Below are positions 11,430-21,580 of a stretch of DNA of 64,000 nucleotides, piece after piece. Position 1 is the first letter of the stretch; each line of letters opens with the position of its first letter. The stretch is from Agrostemma githago. Lineage: Eukaryota > Streptophyta > Magnoliopsida > Caryophyllales > Caryophyllaceae. The stretch spans positions 10,309,057-10,373,056 of the forward strand of contig OY288256.1 of the NCBI GenBank assembly GCA_958450325.1. The letters run 5' to 3'. The notes under the pieces are model-generated. The model did no database searches. It saw only the letters and a list, made by a program, of their open reading frames with translations, and was not told the DNA's origin. The position numbers and the translations under genes are program-made.

Positions 11430-13253
11430 CTAGTATCCGGGCATCTTGCCCTTGCCCTTGTCCTTCGGGTCTCGTGGAGCCCGAGGTCGCCGGGGTGGGG
11501 AAGAGCGTTCCCGGATGACCACGGGAACCTCCTTGGCCCGAGTCCTCTTCTTCGACAGAGGATCTTCAGCTATTGTTACGGGCCCAAGTCGAGCCCGTAT
11601 GTGCTCCGGCAACCTGTCCTTAGGACCAAGTCGGTCCTGGACTGATGGTCTGGGCTCTGGTCTCCTCTCCAAGTTTGTCTGGGGGCTCACTTCCCCCCAA
11701 GCACCTCTAGCACTGGACCCCCCGGTTCGAGTCCTAGCTCCTCTTCTCTGACCCGGCGTTAGACGGACTATCGGGGCTAGAGCCTCCCCTTCAGCAAAGA
11801 AGTCTCTGTTATCCTTGACCTTCTCTCGCCGAAGTAGGTCGAAGGCTTCATCAACCTTTAGGGCGGCGCGAGCTTCGGCAGTCTCCGCCTTGGTCCACCT
11901 CTCATAAGAATGGGACACCCAGATAGAATGGAGCGACTTGGGAACGGACCAAGTAAGTCGGGTATACCACCTCTGAATCCAGGTGTCACACATAATGTCG
12001 GTCAGCTGGGTAGGTTCACTCACAACTGCCTCGTTCTCCGGGATGCGCTGAGTCCACCCATACTGCCTGAGTATGCAGTCAGGATAGAGGTGAACTGTCT
12101 GGCTGAGGGACAGAATCACCTGGTAGCGCGCCTTATCTCCGGGCGCCAAACCCGTCCAGGAGTAGATGGGCCACTATGAAACCACCCATCGAATCAAGGG
12201 ACCACGATGGAATGATAATTCTTTCTCCCAATATTTCTGGGTAATAAGGCAGGATGAGTCAGTAGGCCGTCTCCTCGTCATCACTTGGTTGAACCAATAT
12301 TGGCTCGGGTTGGGAGGAGGCTCGATCATTGATAACCTCTCAAATAGCCAGAGCTGAAAAGAAAAACAACACTCGTAAGATTCCGGAACGACTTAGACAT
12401 CCGCCCAGAGGCACTCGATCGAGTGCCGGGGTCACTCGATCGAGTGACACCCCTAAACCGAGGCAGTAGACTCCTTTACGAGGGCACTCGATCGAGTGCT
12501 AGGCTGACTCGGTCGAGTGCCCTCTGTAGCAGTATATCACAAAAAAAAAAAATCGAATCAAAAAAATCGAAAAAATTAAAAATCAAAAAGAAAAAGAAAA
12601 AAGCGATATACCTGCAGCAGGCGGGTGCTCCCAGTGAAACGGGCTGACTCATCCCTCTTGCGGTTGTCCAAGCCCTGAATAATTTCCCCCGTGATCAACC
12701 ATGCGGGACTATATTCCGTCTCCATAAGGTCGGCATTGACGAGAAGACAAACGCTGCCCATACAAGACAGCAGGTCCAGATAGCCTTCAAAGGCATACAC
12801 ATGAAGCATACAGAAAGCGAACGCCCTGCGACTATGAATGGGCGAAACCTGGACGTCATACGGGTTCATGAATTTCTCAGCCAAAGCAAGCAAGGAAATA
12901 GTATCCCCTTCAGTCATACGGGATACTTCAGCGTGGGAGAGCCCTAAAAACTCCCCTAGTTTCCTCCTAGGATCCCGAACTGAGAAGGGGACGGCAGGAC
13001 GGAGCAGTGGGTTCCACCCTCCTATGGCGACAATTTCCTCGGGGAGAGGACAGATTTCGCCCCGAGGGAAGGAGAAAACGTGATAAGTGTCATCCCATAA
13101 GGTCAGACAGGCGTCAAGAAAATGACGGTCCACGTGCATCTGGCGGAACGTGAACAATTGAAAAATATCCGACTGCTTTAGGGCTACCTTGCTCGCATCC
13201 CTAAAATGGTGGGACCAATCTTGCAGCATGTCAGTCAGACAGTCAATACCCAT
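11430..13253 (-). pseudogene. Antisense two-exon plant-mobile-domain-like gene, element 1
   Basis: Exon 1 is 13253-12612: 214 open codons from ATG, ending CAG before GT. The intron is 12611-12354, GT to AG, 258 bp. Exon 2 is 12353-11430 and matches its intact counterpart in element 2 (33,289-35,059). Exon 1 resembles the plant mobile domain (W-D-x-T-x-x-V-F, FPRGE, PxPEE, then a GGW segment). Exon 2 ends in a basic, Arg- and Lys-rich tail. The one clear lesion is a TAG at 12174-12176, where element 2 has a Trp codon. Antisense extra ORFs are known in the Tat/Retand lineage; the domain name is my reading of the pattern. Confidence 0.7.
12411..12519. repeat. Palindromic CACTCGATCGAGTG array in antisense intron
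   Basis: Four dyads lie at 12411-12426, 12432-12447, 12484-12499 and 12505-12519. The outer bases also pair (GCACTCGATCGAGTGC). The array lies wholly in the inferred intron of the antisense gene. The matching intron in element 2 has no such array and is a poly-A-rich tract on the plus strand instead. Confidence 0.9.
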
Positions 13254-13335
13254 GATAAAATTTCTTAAAGGAGATGAGTTTTTCTTGAGGAGAAGAAGAT
13301 TTGAGGGTTATGAAAAGAAAGAAGACAGGGTGTTG

Positions 13336-13343
13336 TATTTATA
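13336..13343 (-). promoter_or_regulatory. TATA box for the antisense gene, element 1
   Basis: TATAAATA on the minus strand lies about 83 bp upstream of the antisense ATG at 13253. Element 2 has the same motif in the matching place. Confidence 0.55.
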
Positions 13344-13533
13344 ACATCAAAACCCTGGCGAATCCCCTGCAGCTGTGCCTCCTTGGCCCAAATGGGCCTA
13401 GGCATACAGGCCCGACTCTTGACTCCTCCTCACAGACACAGGAATTTAGTCATCCCGAGCAGTCTGTCAAAATTCAAAAAAAAAAATATTCTAAATTTTT
13501 TCTAATTTTTTTTCAATCATCCAATTTTTTATT

Positions 13534-13619
13534 CCCCAGCGGAGTCGCCAAATTGTGGACATGACGTAGGTCCAAACCCGCGCGTGGCCGCGTCGGGGTG
13601 GACCTACGTCATGTCCACA
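13534..13619 (+). other. Fold-back 3' end of Tat element 1
   Basis: Positions 13534-13550 are the reverse complement of the primer binding site. They are followed by the inverted last 21 bp of U5, and then the last 45 bp of U5 forward, ending in CA at 13619. The result is a 21-bp perfect inverted repeat (13555-13575 against 13599-13619) around a GC-rich loop. No polypurine tract, U3 or R precedes it. The junction falls where the internal sequence reads TTATTCCCCAGC, which matches the inverted primer binding site, so a microhomology-driven template switch is likely. Confidence 0.8.
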
Positions 13620-14176
13620 TATACTAAAGTTGTGAATTCTGTTTACATGAGCTACTCGTAAAATTCTTTGTGACTACAAGTCACATTGCATATAATTAAC
13701 CCATACATAAACGTCCATTATTTTCATTATCCAATTACGAGTAGTATTTGGATTTCCAACATAATTTGCTATCTCAGTGTATTATTGTCTTGCCTCAAAT
13801 ATAATTTTGATAATACACAAGAGAGTTTCAGCACATTCATTGCATTTCTTTCAAGATACACTACGGGTTTATCAAAACGGGTGTAACAAGAACCCAGATG
13901 GCCTCAATTGGTCACATTTTTAACATTTCATCATGTTAATCTTCTGTTTAACTATATTCTATTGTATGTGCACAACAATTTTTTTTTTCATCTGGCCAAA
14001 ACAAAATGATAGATGTGACATGACACAACTGGTGTCTCATATAAATAGGCAAGACCCGTCAATTTTCCTTCCGGGAATATGACTATATTATACTTTCTTT
14101 GAGTATTTCAAACAGCGTAATTTATCCGTTTTACGCGTATATTGAGTATGCTACGTCATACTTGGCGGTTGATTAA
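13620..14176. other. Unannotated AT-rich stretch
   Basis: It begins with the TATAC that may be the target duplication of Tat element 1. I see no coding sequence or recognisable repeat in it. Confidence 0.4.
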
Positions 14177-14178
14177 TA

Positions 14179-14473
14179 CTCCCTCCTATTCTGAGTATTC
14201 CTCCAACTTTCCTTTTTGAGCTTAGTTTGGTTTTCTTCTCACTTTCCTTTTTTGGAAATAATTTTAATCATTCTTTTTTCTTCCTTCAATTCTTTATTCT
14301 TTTTCTCCACACTTAAACTCAACACCTTTTCACTTTATACCCCACATTTTACACTTCATACCTCACTTTCTATTCATCTCTCTTACTTTATCTCCACCAT
14401 TTATTATTATTTTACTCCCTCATTGGTTTCCCCCCAAAAAAAATTAGGGAGGAATACTCTGAATAGGAGGGAG
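14179..14473. mobile_element. Stowaway-type MITE, 295 bp
   Basis: Terminal inverted repeats of about 26 bp begin CTCCCTCCTATTC and differ at one position. TA flanks both ends (14177-14178 and 14474-14475). There is no coding capacity. Stowaway MITEs are moved by Tc1/mariner transposases. Confidence 0.9.
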
Positions 14474-14776
14474 TATAATATTCTCGCGAACTTCAGGTTA
14501 CAAAATAAATTAGTAAAATTGCCAAAAGATTAATACATAATACTTCATAACGATGAACTATAAATAATATAACTAGTAAATTAAAACTATAATAAAAATC
14601 CATTAAGACACATATCATGTCCATAAAATATTTAAAAACCATAAAAACATATACAAAGTATAATCATAAAATCAAACTTTTACGAAGTACGGAATAAATA
14701 GTAAAAATAAAATAAATATAGATATGGTACTAATAAGTTTGATATATCATAAAAATCATGGTAATACTTTCATTAT
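14474..14776. other. Unannotated AT-rich stretch
   Basis: Very AT-rich, no supported feature. Confidence 0.4.
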
Positions 14777-15802
14777 TTAATTATTCCCTTCATTGATCGG
14801 AAAGAAATCAACCGCATCTAAGTGGGTTGTATCATTACAATCAAAGTCACCTTCACCATCGTTTGTATCATCATAATCAAAGTCACCTTCACCATCGTCT
14901 ATCACTATGTTTGTCTCAACATTCTTTCTCTTTTGCTTCATTGATTGTTGATAGAGATCTATTAGGTGCTTTGGTGTACGACAAACGCGAGACCAATGAT
15001 CTTTCCCACCACATCGGAAACATATATTGGTCACATTCTCATTTTTATTGTCCACATTTTGTTCTTCTTTTTGGTTCCACTATGGGTGGGATCGTGTTCT
15101 TTTGAAATAACATCCACGGCCTCTAAGATATCCACCATAACCACGTCCACGACCTCGCCATGGTCCTCGATCACGACCACGGCCTCGCCCGCGATCACTA
15201 CTACTAGCATCATCTCTATTATAATATGTCGCATTCGCTTCAGGAAATGGAGTAGAGCCAGTAGGACGTGATTCATGATTTTTCATCAACAACTCGTTAT
15301 TTTGTTCCGCCACCAATAAACAAGATATTAGTTCAGAATATTTTTTAAATCCTTTTTCACAATATTGTGTATGCAGGACGATATTATTAGCATGAAACGT
15401 AGAGTACGTTTTTTCTAACATATCTCCATCGGTAATTTTCTCACCACATAATTTCAATTGAGAAGTAATTCTGAACATGGCGGAGTTATACTCACTTACA
15501 GATTTAAAATATTTGAAACGCAAATGCAACCAATCATAACGAGCCTTCGGTAATATAACGGTTTTTTGGTGGTCATACCTTTCCTTCAGATCACTTCAAA
15601 GGATTTGTGGGTCTTTAACCGTCAAATACTCATTTTTAAGATCGTCATGGAGGTGATGGTGGAGAAATATATATCATGCCTTTGTCGTTTTACCTAGTGC
15701 TTTTGCGTTTAGATGCATTTCGGCATCTAATACCCATGACATATAATTCTTTCCGGTAATAATATTAAGGGCCTCAAACTCGAGTTTTATAAGATTCGAC
15801 AT
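14777..15802 (-). pseudogene. Copia-type gag pseudogene (UBN2-like)
   Basis: An ATG at 15802 opens a frame resembling the N-terminus of copia Gag (KNYMSW, LDAEMHL). A stop follows soon after and frame changes occur. From 15,529 the gag core is readable (FKSVSEYNSAMFRITSQLKL, then ELISCLLVAEQNNELLMKNH), with an Arg-Gly-rich segment after it. After another frameshift a CCHC zinc knuckle lies at about 15,005-15,025 (CFRCGGKDHWSRVC), followed by an acidic Asp-rich tail with a duplicated block, ending at 14,777. No protease, integrase or reverse transcriptase is found downstream. It may be a gag-only derivative or a truncated copia element. Confidence 0.8.
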
Positions 15803-16358
15803 AATTCAAATAAACTGGCAGAATTTGTAGATAAGAATCAAATATAAGAAAAATAAAACCAATTCCAATTGTCCTTTGCAATCAACCCTCATATGAACAA
15901 TGAAGATATTTCCTTAAGTGATTGTTGATCTTAAAAGACGATCGTGCTGATAACGTGATATAATTATACTGTACAAGTATAGAATAGGAGTACAAGAGAA
16001 ACCATAAATTGTATGCAAAGAGATTGTATATTCGTCTACTCGTAAAACTTAATACATGACTCGATACACATATATATAGATATTGGATTGATACAAAGGG
16101 ATACGTTGCTTGGTGAAGGGTTGTATTGCTTGGAGGATGATAGCAACCTTATCATAACACTCGTTCATTTACTCACGATATATGTATAAGGATTTATTAT
16201 TTACAGATACTAAATTAAAGATTTATTAATTTTAACATCTTTCAAATTTGTTCTTTTGATTTTAGAAAATAATATGAAATTAAGAAGCAATGAAGGTTAT
16301 TGAGTTAAGTCCGTAAATGTATATTTTAATGAAAATATTACCTATATTTTCGGCAAAT
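15803..16358. other. Leader or LTR-like region upstream of copia gag, then flank
   Basis: On the minus strand about 150 bp of leader precedes the gag ATG. Around 15,940-15,960 the sequence GTTATCAGCACGATCG could mark an LTR/primer-site junction, but I could not define LTR ends. From 16,190 to 16,358 the DNA is AT-rich and featureless. Confidence 0.35.
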
Positions 16359-16558
16359 GTTATTCTCTAACAAGACCACCTTCAATCCGGAAATACCCGT
16401 ACCCGTACCCGGTAAGGCCGCTCCAAGAGGTCACGTGTTGCCCCTTGTAACTGGACCTCCCGCCTAATAGTCCAATCGGACGGGTCTTCCGCAACCGACC
16501 AGGCACTTCCACTCCAAACCGAGCCCAAGCCCACAAAGATCGTCTGCAAGAAAAAGTG

Positions 16559-16786
16559 AGTGTCCGGCCCGGGTCTGGGACTGGGTCGGGGTATGAGTCG
16601 GGTTTGGACCTGCCGAATGGGAAGGTGAGGAGGTGCCTGCATTGTGCCACGGACAAGACCCCGTGATGGCGGACCGGGTCCATGGGCCCGAAGACGCTGT
16701 GCAACGCCTACGGGGTCAGGTACAAGTCGGGCAAGCTGGTTCCCGAGTATCTAATAGATTACCAAAAACATTTTGTACACACACTT
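16559..16786 (+). pseudogene. GATA-type zinc-finger transcription factor fragment
   Basis: The frame encodes a plant GATA finger: C-X2-C at 16634-16648 (RRCLHCATDKTP), then WRTG, then GPKTLCNAYGVRYKSGKLVPEY. Plant GATA factors bind WGATAR sites through a C-X2-C-X18-C-X2-C finger. Two lesions are visible. A TGA at 16664-16666 replaces the codon before Trp, and the fourth zinc ligand Cys is replaced by Tyr at 16709-16711. After the finger the frame runs into unrelated sequence. The upstream sequence from about 16,380 is GC-rich like its surroundings in a gene and may be part of the same exon. This is a dead gene copy. Confidence 0.8.
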
Positions 16787-17140
16787 TGTGTAATAGAATA
16801 CTTAGGTGGGAAAAACATTTTGTATAATATGGATGTAGAATACTTAGGCGGGAAAAACATGCGCTTGTTTCTTTGCTTTATTATATAATATAGACTATGC
16901 TTGTGATCTTGGATTGATGTTAGGTAATTGTTACCTGGAATTCCGATTTCAAACCACCATAATTCTTCGATCAAGATCTATGTATTGCGTTTGTAAGGAA
17001 AGTCATATATATATTGGTGAAATATGAGTAATTCATTCATCAAAAATAATAGTTACAGTGCTTATTTTGTACAAAGAATATCAAACCAACAATACAGGAA
17101 AACTACATAAGTGAAGCTATCCTACAAGCTAAGCTAACAA
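16787..17140. other. Flank with short direct repeat
   Basis: A segment around AGAATACTTAGG-GGGAAAAACAT occurs twice (about 16,796-16,816 and 16,838-16,860), and the rest is AT-rich. No gene is seen. Confidence 0.4.
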
Positions 17141-17304
17141 TCTATATATTATATTAAATAGAAAACAAAGCATTCTCCATGCTTTATACAACCAATAGTC
17201 AATTCTAAGGTAACACACTTGACAAGATGTGATTGGGTCGAAATTGAAGAGGGAGTTAAATATATAATCAAAGCCAAAGTCGGTTATTATTAGTTAGAAC
17301 CTTT

Positions 17305-17438
17305 CAACTTCTTCCTCATTGATTATGTAGAATCTAAAGTGAAGAACTCATCAACTTCTTCCTCATTGATTATGTAGAATCCAAAGTGAAGAACTCCTCA
17401 ACTTCTTCCTCATTGATTATGTAGAATCCAAAGTGAAG
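17305..17438. repeat. 47-bp tandem repeat, nearly three copies
   Basis: Copies begin at 17305, 17352 and 17399 with CAACTTCTTCCTCATTGATT and differ at one or two positions. The second copy of this region near 38,740 has only one unit. Confidence 0.9.
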
Positions 17439-17451
17439 CAATAAATTTCAA

Positions 17452-17739
17452 TCACCTCTCATCCTCTTCATCTTCCTCCCTTATAATCCACCACCTATAA
17501 CAATGGGTGCTTGCCTTTCCCATTACACCATCCAAATGTACAACGAAATCGAGCTGATTCCCGCTACCAAACATCGTCTTATTGTTGCCGTTGGATGTAG
17601 ACGACCCCGATTTTTTCACCGCCCAGACTAACTCGGTATGTGTGTGGCTATCAATTCGTTCCTGCTTCATTGGGTTCATGCTTGCATTAATTGAATTAGG
17701 ACTAATGATCGATCCCCTAATTTGCTCCACTAATTTCAA
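17452..17739 (-). CDS. Unrecognised 95-codon ORF in the Helitron candidate
   Basis: It is open from ATG at 17739 to 17452 and ends in an acidic stretch (REEDEEDER). I recognise no domain. Sequence around 17,590-17,635 matches a stretch at 38,695-38,735, so it may be a captured gene piece. Coding status is doubtful. Confidence 0.25.
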   Translation of the reverse strand: MKLVEQIRGSIISPNSINASMNPMKQERIDSHTHTELVWAVKKSGSSTSNGNNKTMFGSGNQLDFVVHLDGVMGKASTHCYRWWIIREEDEEDER

Positions 17740-18652
17740 TAAAACAATAATTAGAAGAAAAAAGTAACAAAACCCTAATTTAATTATTTAATTTCAATTA
17801 AAAAATAATTAGAAAAAGTAATTACCGTAACCAAACAAGTAATTTAGGAAAAACGGTGATTACTTCATCACTAATTGAATTAGTACTTTTCTTCTCGGGG
17901 AGTTTGGAAATGACAAAATTATTTAATAAAACTAATTAATGTAATATGAGAATTGTAGTGAAGTTGAATGAATAAATGATAAACCTCAATTGTTAATGAC
18001 ATACAGTACATGGGTAACTATGAATTTAAATTCCTTATTTCTAAAGTATAATTTGTTTTCATTTTCTTTTTTTTGTATGAATGGTGTGAAACGACTATTT
18101 TACAAATACTCATTTCGACGTCTTATGTCGTTATACTTATGATATCTTCTACATTATTTATCATACACTCTTTGAAATTGGGTGAAATTCACCTACTCAT
18201 CTGGGGTTATTTGACTTAGACATTGAAGAGACTATAATAATCGTCTGCATCAAAAGTCATTTCTTTTACATAATTTTTAACCAATATCTTCTTTCCGTTC
18301 ATTTTCATATGGATTCTAATTTGCCTTTTTGATGCAAAAAAACACTTCAACGCCGTGAATTTTCACGAGTATTACCCTATTCCTCTAAATTCGTTAATTT
18401 AACAAAGATACCATGCAATAAAGTCTTTATGTTACACTGCTTATTAACTATCTTCGATATTTTCTAATGATAATGAAAACGTCAAAATCCCGTGAATTTT
18501 CACGGGTTAGTAGACTAGTTATGATTAATACGGAGTATTATATGATATTAATGATTATTATATTATATTATAATTATATTATACGAAATATTATATTATA
18601 TTGTATTATATTATATTGTATTATACAGAGTATTATATTGTATTATATTATA

Positions 18653-18853
18653 CTTCTTTCTTCTTCTTGAATAAGCCCCCTATTTCTTTTTGGGTATTTT
18701 TTTGGATTAGCCCCATTTCCTTTTAAAGAAATATTTTTATCTCTATTTCTCTCTCATCTCATGCATCATATCATCACTTTTCTCTTACTTTTTCACCTTT
18801 TCTTAAATTTCGTGTCAAATCCCAATGGAGCTAACTCAAGAAAATAGAGGGAG
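18653..18853. mobile_element. MITE-like repeat a, unit 1
   Basis: Degenerate Stowaway-like ends (CTTCTTTC against CTCCCTCT in inverted orientation) with TA on both sides. Internal TTCTTGAATAAGCCCC is mirrored by GGAGCTAACTCAAGAA. Confidence 0.55.
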
Positions 18854-19039
18854 TATTTTACATTGTATCATGGAGTATTAGATATTAGATTAATACGGAA
18901 ATTTTGATATTTTAGGAAAGTGCATTTTGATGTCAAAAAACTAATGCTATGGCTTGAACGACGTAGAGTAGAAACTTGGCTTAATTTTCGCCGTTGGTTT
19001 GAGCCCCCATGAATCGCCCCATTGAGAAAACTAACTTTT

Positions 19040-19567
19040 CTAATGACATTTGGAGTTGAAACCTATATATTTTAGCATTCTTTTCCAGCTACCATAAGAT
19101 GGAAAGGGAAACATCATCTTCGCAAAAGGTACAACTGTTGTAGGGAATATGGACGCTCCGATGTCATTGCAATCATCAAAGAAGAAGGCATTGTGGACTT
19201 CTGGGTCAGCATAAGCAATGGTGTACAAATCCAACTTTCGGATTGCAATGGACAATTGTTCATTTCCCCCCAATCCAACTAGACTGACTACACTATATTG
19301 AGTCGGTTCGGTGCATTGTGCCATCATTGGAATGTCATCGTAATATGTTTCTCCTCGCACAGATTGGCGTATCTGTTCGATAACCCCATTGTATGTTTTT
19401 TTGGCTTTCTTTGGTGCTGGTAGGTGACTAAGATCGATTGTGAGGGTGTCTGTGGTAGAATTAGAAGAGAATTTATTTGGGTTGTTATTATTTGCATCTT
19501 CATAACATAAGGATAGGCTAGAAAAAAGTACAATGTGAATAAATAATGTTAATGTGAATGAGTAATA
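19040..19567 (-). pseudogene. RIP-like N-terminal fragment, copy 1
   Basis: An open frame of 175 codons runs from just after a TAA at 19568-19570 to a stop at 19040, with no in-frame ATG at its head. The first residues are hydrophobic and resemble a secretory signal peptide. The rest matches the N-terminal lobe of ribosome-inactivating proteins, rRNA N-glycosidases that depurinate 28S rRNA. An IPMM strand is followed by a strand pair and the tyrosine-bearing segment RKLDLYTIAYAD, then AFFFDD. Family members run to about 250 residues or more. This copy stops before the catalytic Glu-Arg helix, so it cannot be active. A minus-strand TATAAAAG lies near 19,600-19,607. Confidence 0.7.
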
Positions 19568-19599
19568 TTAATGTGAATGAATTCGATTCTCAAACTCGT

Positions 19600-19607
19600 T
19601 CTTTTAT
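19600..19607 (-). promoter_or_regulatory. TATA-like box upstream of RIP fragment 1
   Basis: TATAAAAG on the minus strand lies about 35 bp before the open frame. It is conserved in unit 2 (near 21,154) and altered in unit 3 to CATAAAAG (near 22,914). Confidence 0.45.
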
Positions 19608-19819
19608 AACGTAAGGGATTGAACATGCAAAGATGACATTCTGTTTTTTCTAATTAAACCTAACCTCCCAAACACGTTCTTTTCACCTCACTAACCCAAC
19701 ATGCTAACTAACTAGTAACTAATTAAAACTAACATTTTGTAAAGATATAGAAACTAGAAGAGTTGTTTAAAACTTCCGATAACAATATTTTTTTAATTAT
19801 AATTCCCAGATTTTAATTA

Positions 19820-20078
19820 CTTCCTCCATTTTTTTTTATATTTTCCCAATTTTCTTTATGGTCTACTTTTTTTTTTTTATCTTCCCATTTAATTTTTTCC
19901 CATTTTTGTCCATAATTTTTATCATACTACCTTTACAATTTACAACATTTTACACATTTATTATTTCATATTTACACACTTACTATTCTACTCAATATTT
20001 CTTAAATTTATCATTTTATATTCAATACAAAAAATTGTGCCAAATATCCAAGAAAAGATATAAAAAGACTGGAAGAAG
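19820..20078. mobile_element. MITE-like repeat b, unit 1
   Basis: The inverted ends CTTCCTCC and GGAAGAAG are flanked by TA. The interior is AT-rich with a T-tract at 19,867-19,879. Confidence 0.55.
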
Positions 20079-20204
20079 TATTTAAGAGTGATTAATACGG
20101 AGTATTATATGAGATTAATGATTATTATATTATATTATAATTATATTATACGAAATATTATATTATATTGTATTATACGGAGTATTATATTGTATTATAT
20201 TATA

Positions 20205-20405
20205 CTCCTTTCTTCTTCTTGAATAAGCCCCCTATTTCTTTTTGGGTATATTTTTTGGGTTAGCCCCATTTTCTTTTAAAGAAATATTTTTATCTCTATT
20301 TCTCTTTCATCACATGCATCCTATCATCACTTTCCTCTTACTTTTTCACTTTTTCTTAAATTTCGTGCCAAATCTCAATGGGGCTAACTCAAGAAAATGG
20401 AGGGG
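20205..20405. mobile_element. MITE-like repeat a, unit 2
   Basis: Counterpart of 18653-18853. The right end is worn (GGAGGGG before TA). Confidence 0.55.
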
Positions 20406-20591
20406 TATTGTACTTTGTATCATGGAGTATTAGATATTAGATTAATACGGAAATTTTGATATTTTAGGAAAGTGCATTTTGATGTCAAAAAACTAATGCT
20501 ATGGCTTGAACGACGTAGAGTAGAAACTTGGCTTAATTTTCGTCGTTGGTTTGAGCCCCCATGAACCGCCCCATTGAGAAAACTAACTTTT

Positions 20592-21119
20592 CTAATGACA
20601 TTTGGAGTTGAAACCTATATATTTTAGCATTCTTTTCCAGCTACCATAGGATGAAAAGGGAAACATCATCTTCGCAAAAGATACAACTGTTGTAGGGAAT
20701 ATGGACGCTTCAATGTCATTGCAATCATCAAAGAAGAAGGCATTATGGACTTCTGGGTCAGCATAAGCAATGATGTACAAATCCAACTTTCGCATTCTAA
20801 TGGAGAATTGTTCATTTCTCTCCCATCCAACCAGACTGACTACACTATATTGAGTCGGTTCGGTGCGTTGTGCCATCATTGGAATGCCATCGTAATATGT
20901 TTCTCCTCGCACAGAATGGCGTTTCTGTTCGATAACCCCATTGTATGTTTTTTTGGCTTTCTTTGGTGCTGGTAGGTGACTAAGATCGGTTGTGAGGGTG
21001 TCTGTGGTAGAATTAGAAGAGAATTTATTTGGGTTGTTATTATTTGCATCTTCATAACATAAGGATAGGCCAGAAAATAGTACAGTGTGAATAAATAATG
21101 TTAATGTGAATGAGTAATG
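20592..21119 (-). pseudogene. RIP-like N-terminal fragment, copy 2
   Basis: This is the same 175-codon open frame as copy 1, again bounded upstream by TAA (21120-21122) with no in-frame ATG and ending at the same stop. It shares the signal-like head and the tyrosine-bearing strand (RKLDLYIIAYAD). Copy-specific changes include WERNEQFSIRM where copy 1 has LGGNEQLSIAI. The catalytic C-terminal half is absent. Confidence 0.7.
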
Positions 21120-21301
21120 TTAGTGTGAATGAATTCGATTCTCAAACTCGTTCTTTTATAACGTAAGGGATTAAACATGCAAAGATGACATTATGTTTTT
21201 CTAATTAAACCTAACCTCCCAAACACGTTCTTTTCACCTCACTAACACAACAGGCTAACTAACTAGTAACTAATTAAAACTAACATTTTTGTAAAGATAT
21301 A

Positions 21302-21508
21302 CTCCCTCCGAGTTCCTATTATTGTCCCACTTTCCTTTTTGGGCTGAGTTTGATTTTTGTCTCACTTTCCTTTCTAGGTCATCAATGTGTGGTTCACAAT
21401 TACTCTCTCATTTCTCTCTCTTCCTCCTTCTTTTTTCAACCACTCATTTCCCCTTCCTTATTTTTCACCCTAAAACCTTATGGGACAATAATAGGAACTC
21501 GGAGGGAG
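21302..21508. mobile_element. Stowaway MITE inside unit 2, 207 bp
   Basis: The terminal inverted repeats are perfect over 28 bp (CTCCCTCCGAGTTCCTATTA...). TA lies on each side (21300-21301, 21509-21510). Units 1 and 3 lack it and show the uninterrupted site GATATAGAAACTAGAAG, so the insertion came after the tandem duplication. Confidence 0.95.
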
Positions 21509-21580
21509 TATAAATTAGAAGAGTTGTTTAAAACTTCCGATAACAATATTTTTTTAATTATAATTCCCAGATTTTAATTA

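Larger units (their letters stand above)
1919..13619 (+). mobile_element. Tat/Retand-type Ty3-gypsy element 1, decayed
   Basis: The order is LTR remnant, primer binding site, leader, gag, protease, reverse transcriptase, two RNase H domains, integrase, then an antisense two-exon gene. This matches Tat element 2 at 23,176-38,179 throughout the coding region. The left boundary is inferred from TATAC at 1914-1918, repeated at 13620-13624 directly after the terminal CA at 13618-13619. The 5' LTR appears to lack U3. The 3' LTR is reduced to about 45 bp joined to an inverted copy of the U5 end and primer binding site. The coding region has at least three stops and several frameshifts, so this copy cannot make its proteins. 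Confidence 0.85.
17141..18518 (+). mobile_element. Candidate non-autonomous Helitron
   Basis: The right end shows the Helitron 3' signature: a hairpin CCCGTGAATTTTCACGGG at 18489-18506, eight bases, then CTAG at 18515-18518 followed by T. The proposed left end starts TCTATATATTATATT directly after an A, so the element would sit between A and T, as Helitrons do, with no target duplication. The left end is supported because homology to a second copy on the minus strand (38,742-38,915) also starts at this TC. There is no Rep-helicase coding sequence. The right end is fairly sure, the left end tentative. Confidence 0.5.
18522..20088. repeat. Tandem unit 1 (about 1.57 kb)
   Basis: This is the first of three direct repeats in the order: AT-rich TATTATATT tract, MITE-like repeat a, spacer, antisense RIP fragment, spacer, MITE-like repeat b. 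It begins four bases after the Helitron end. Confidence 0.9.

Noticed and set aside
15940..15970. Copia primer binding site TGGTATCAGAGC
   Set aside because: Only a partial resemblance (TTATCAGCACGA); no LTR ends could be set.
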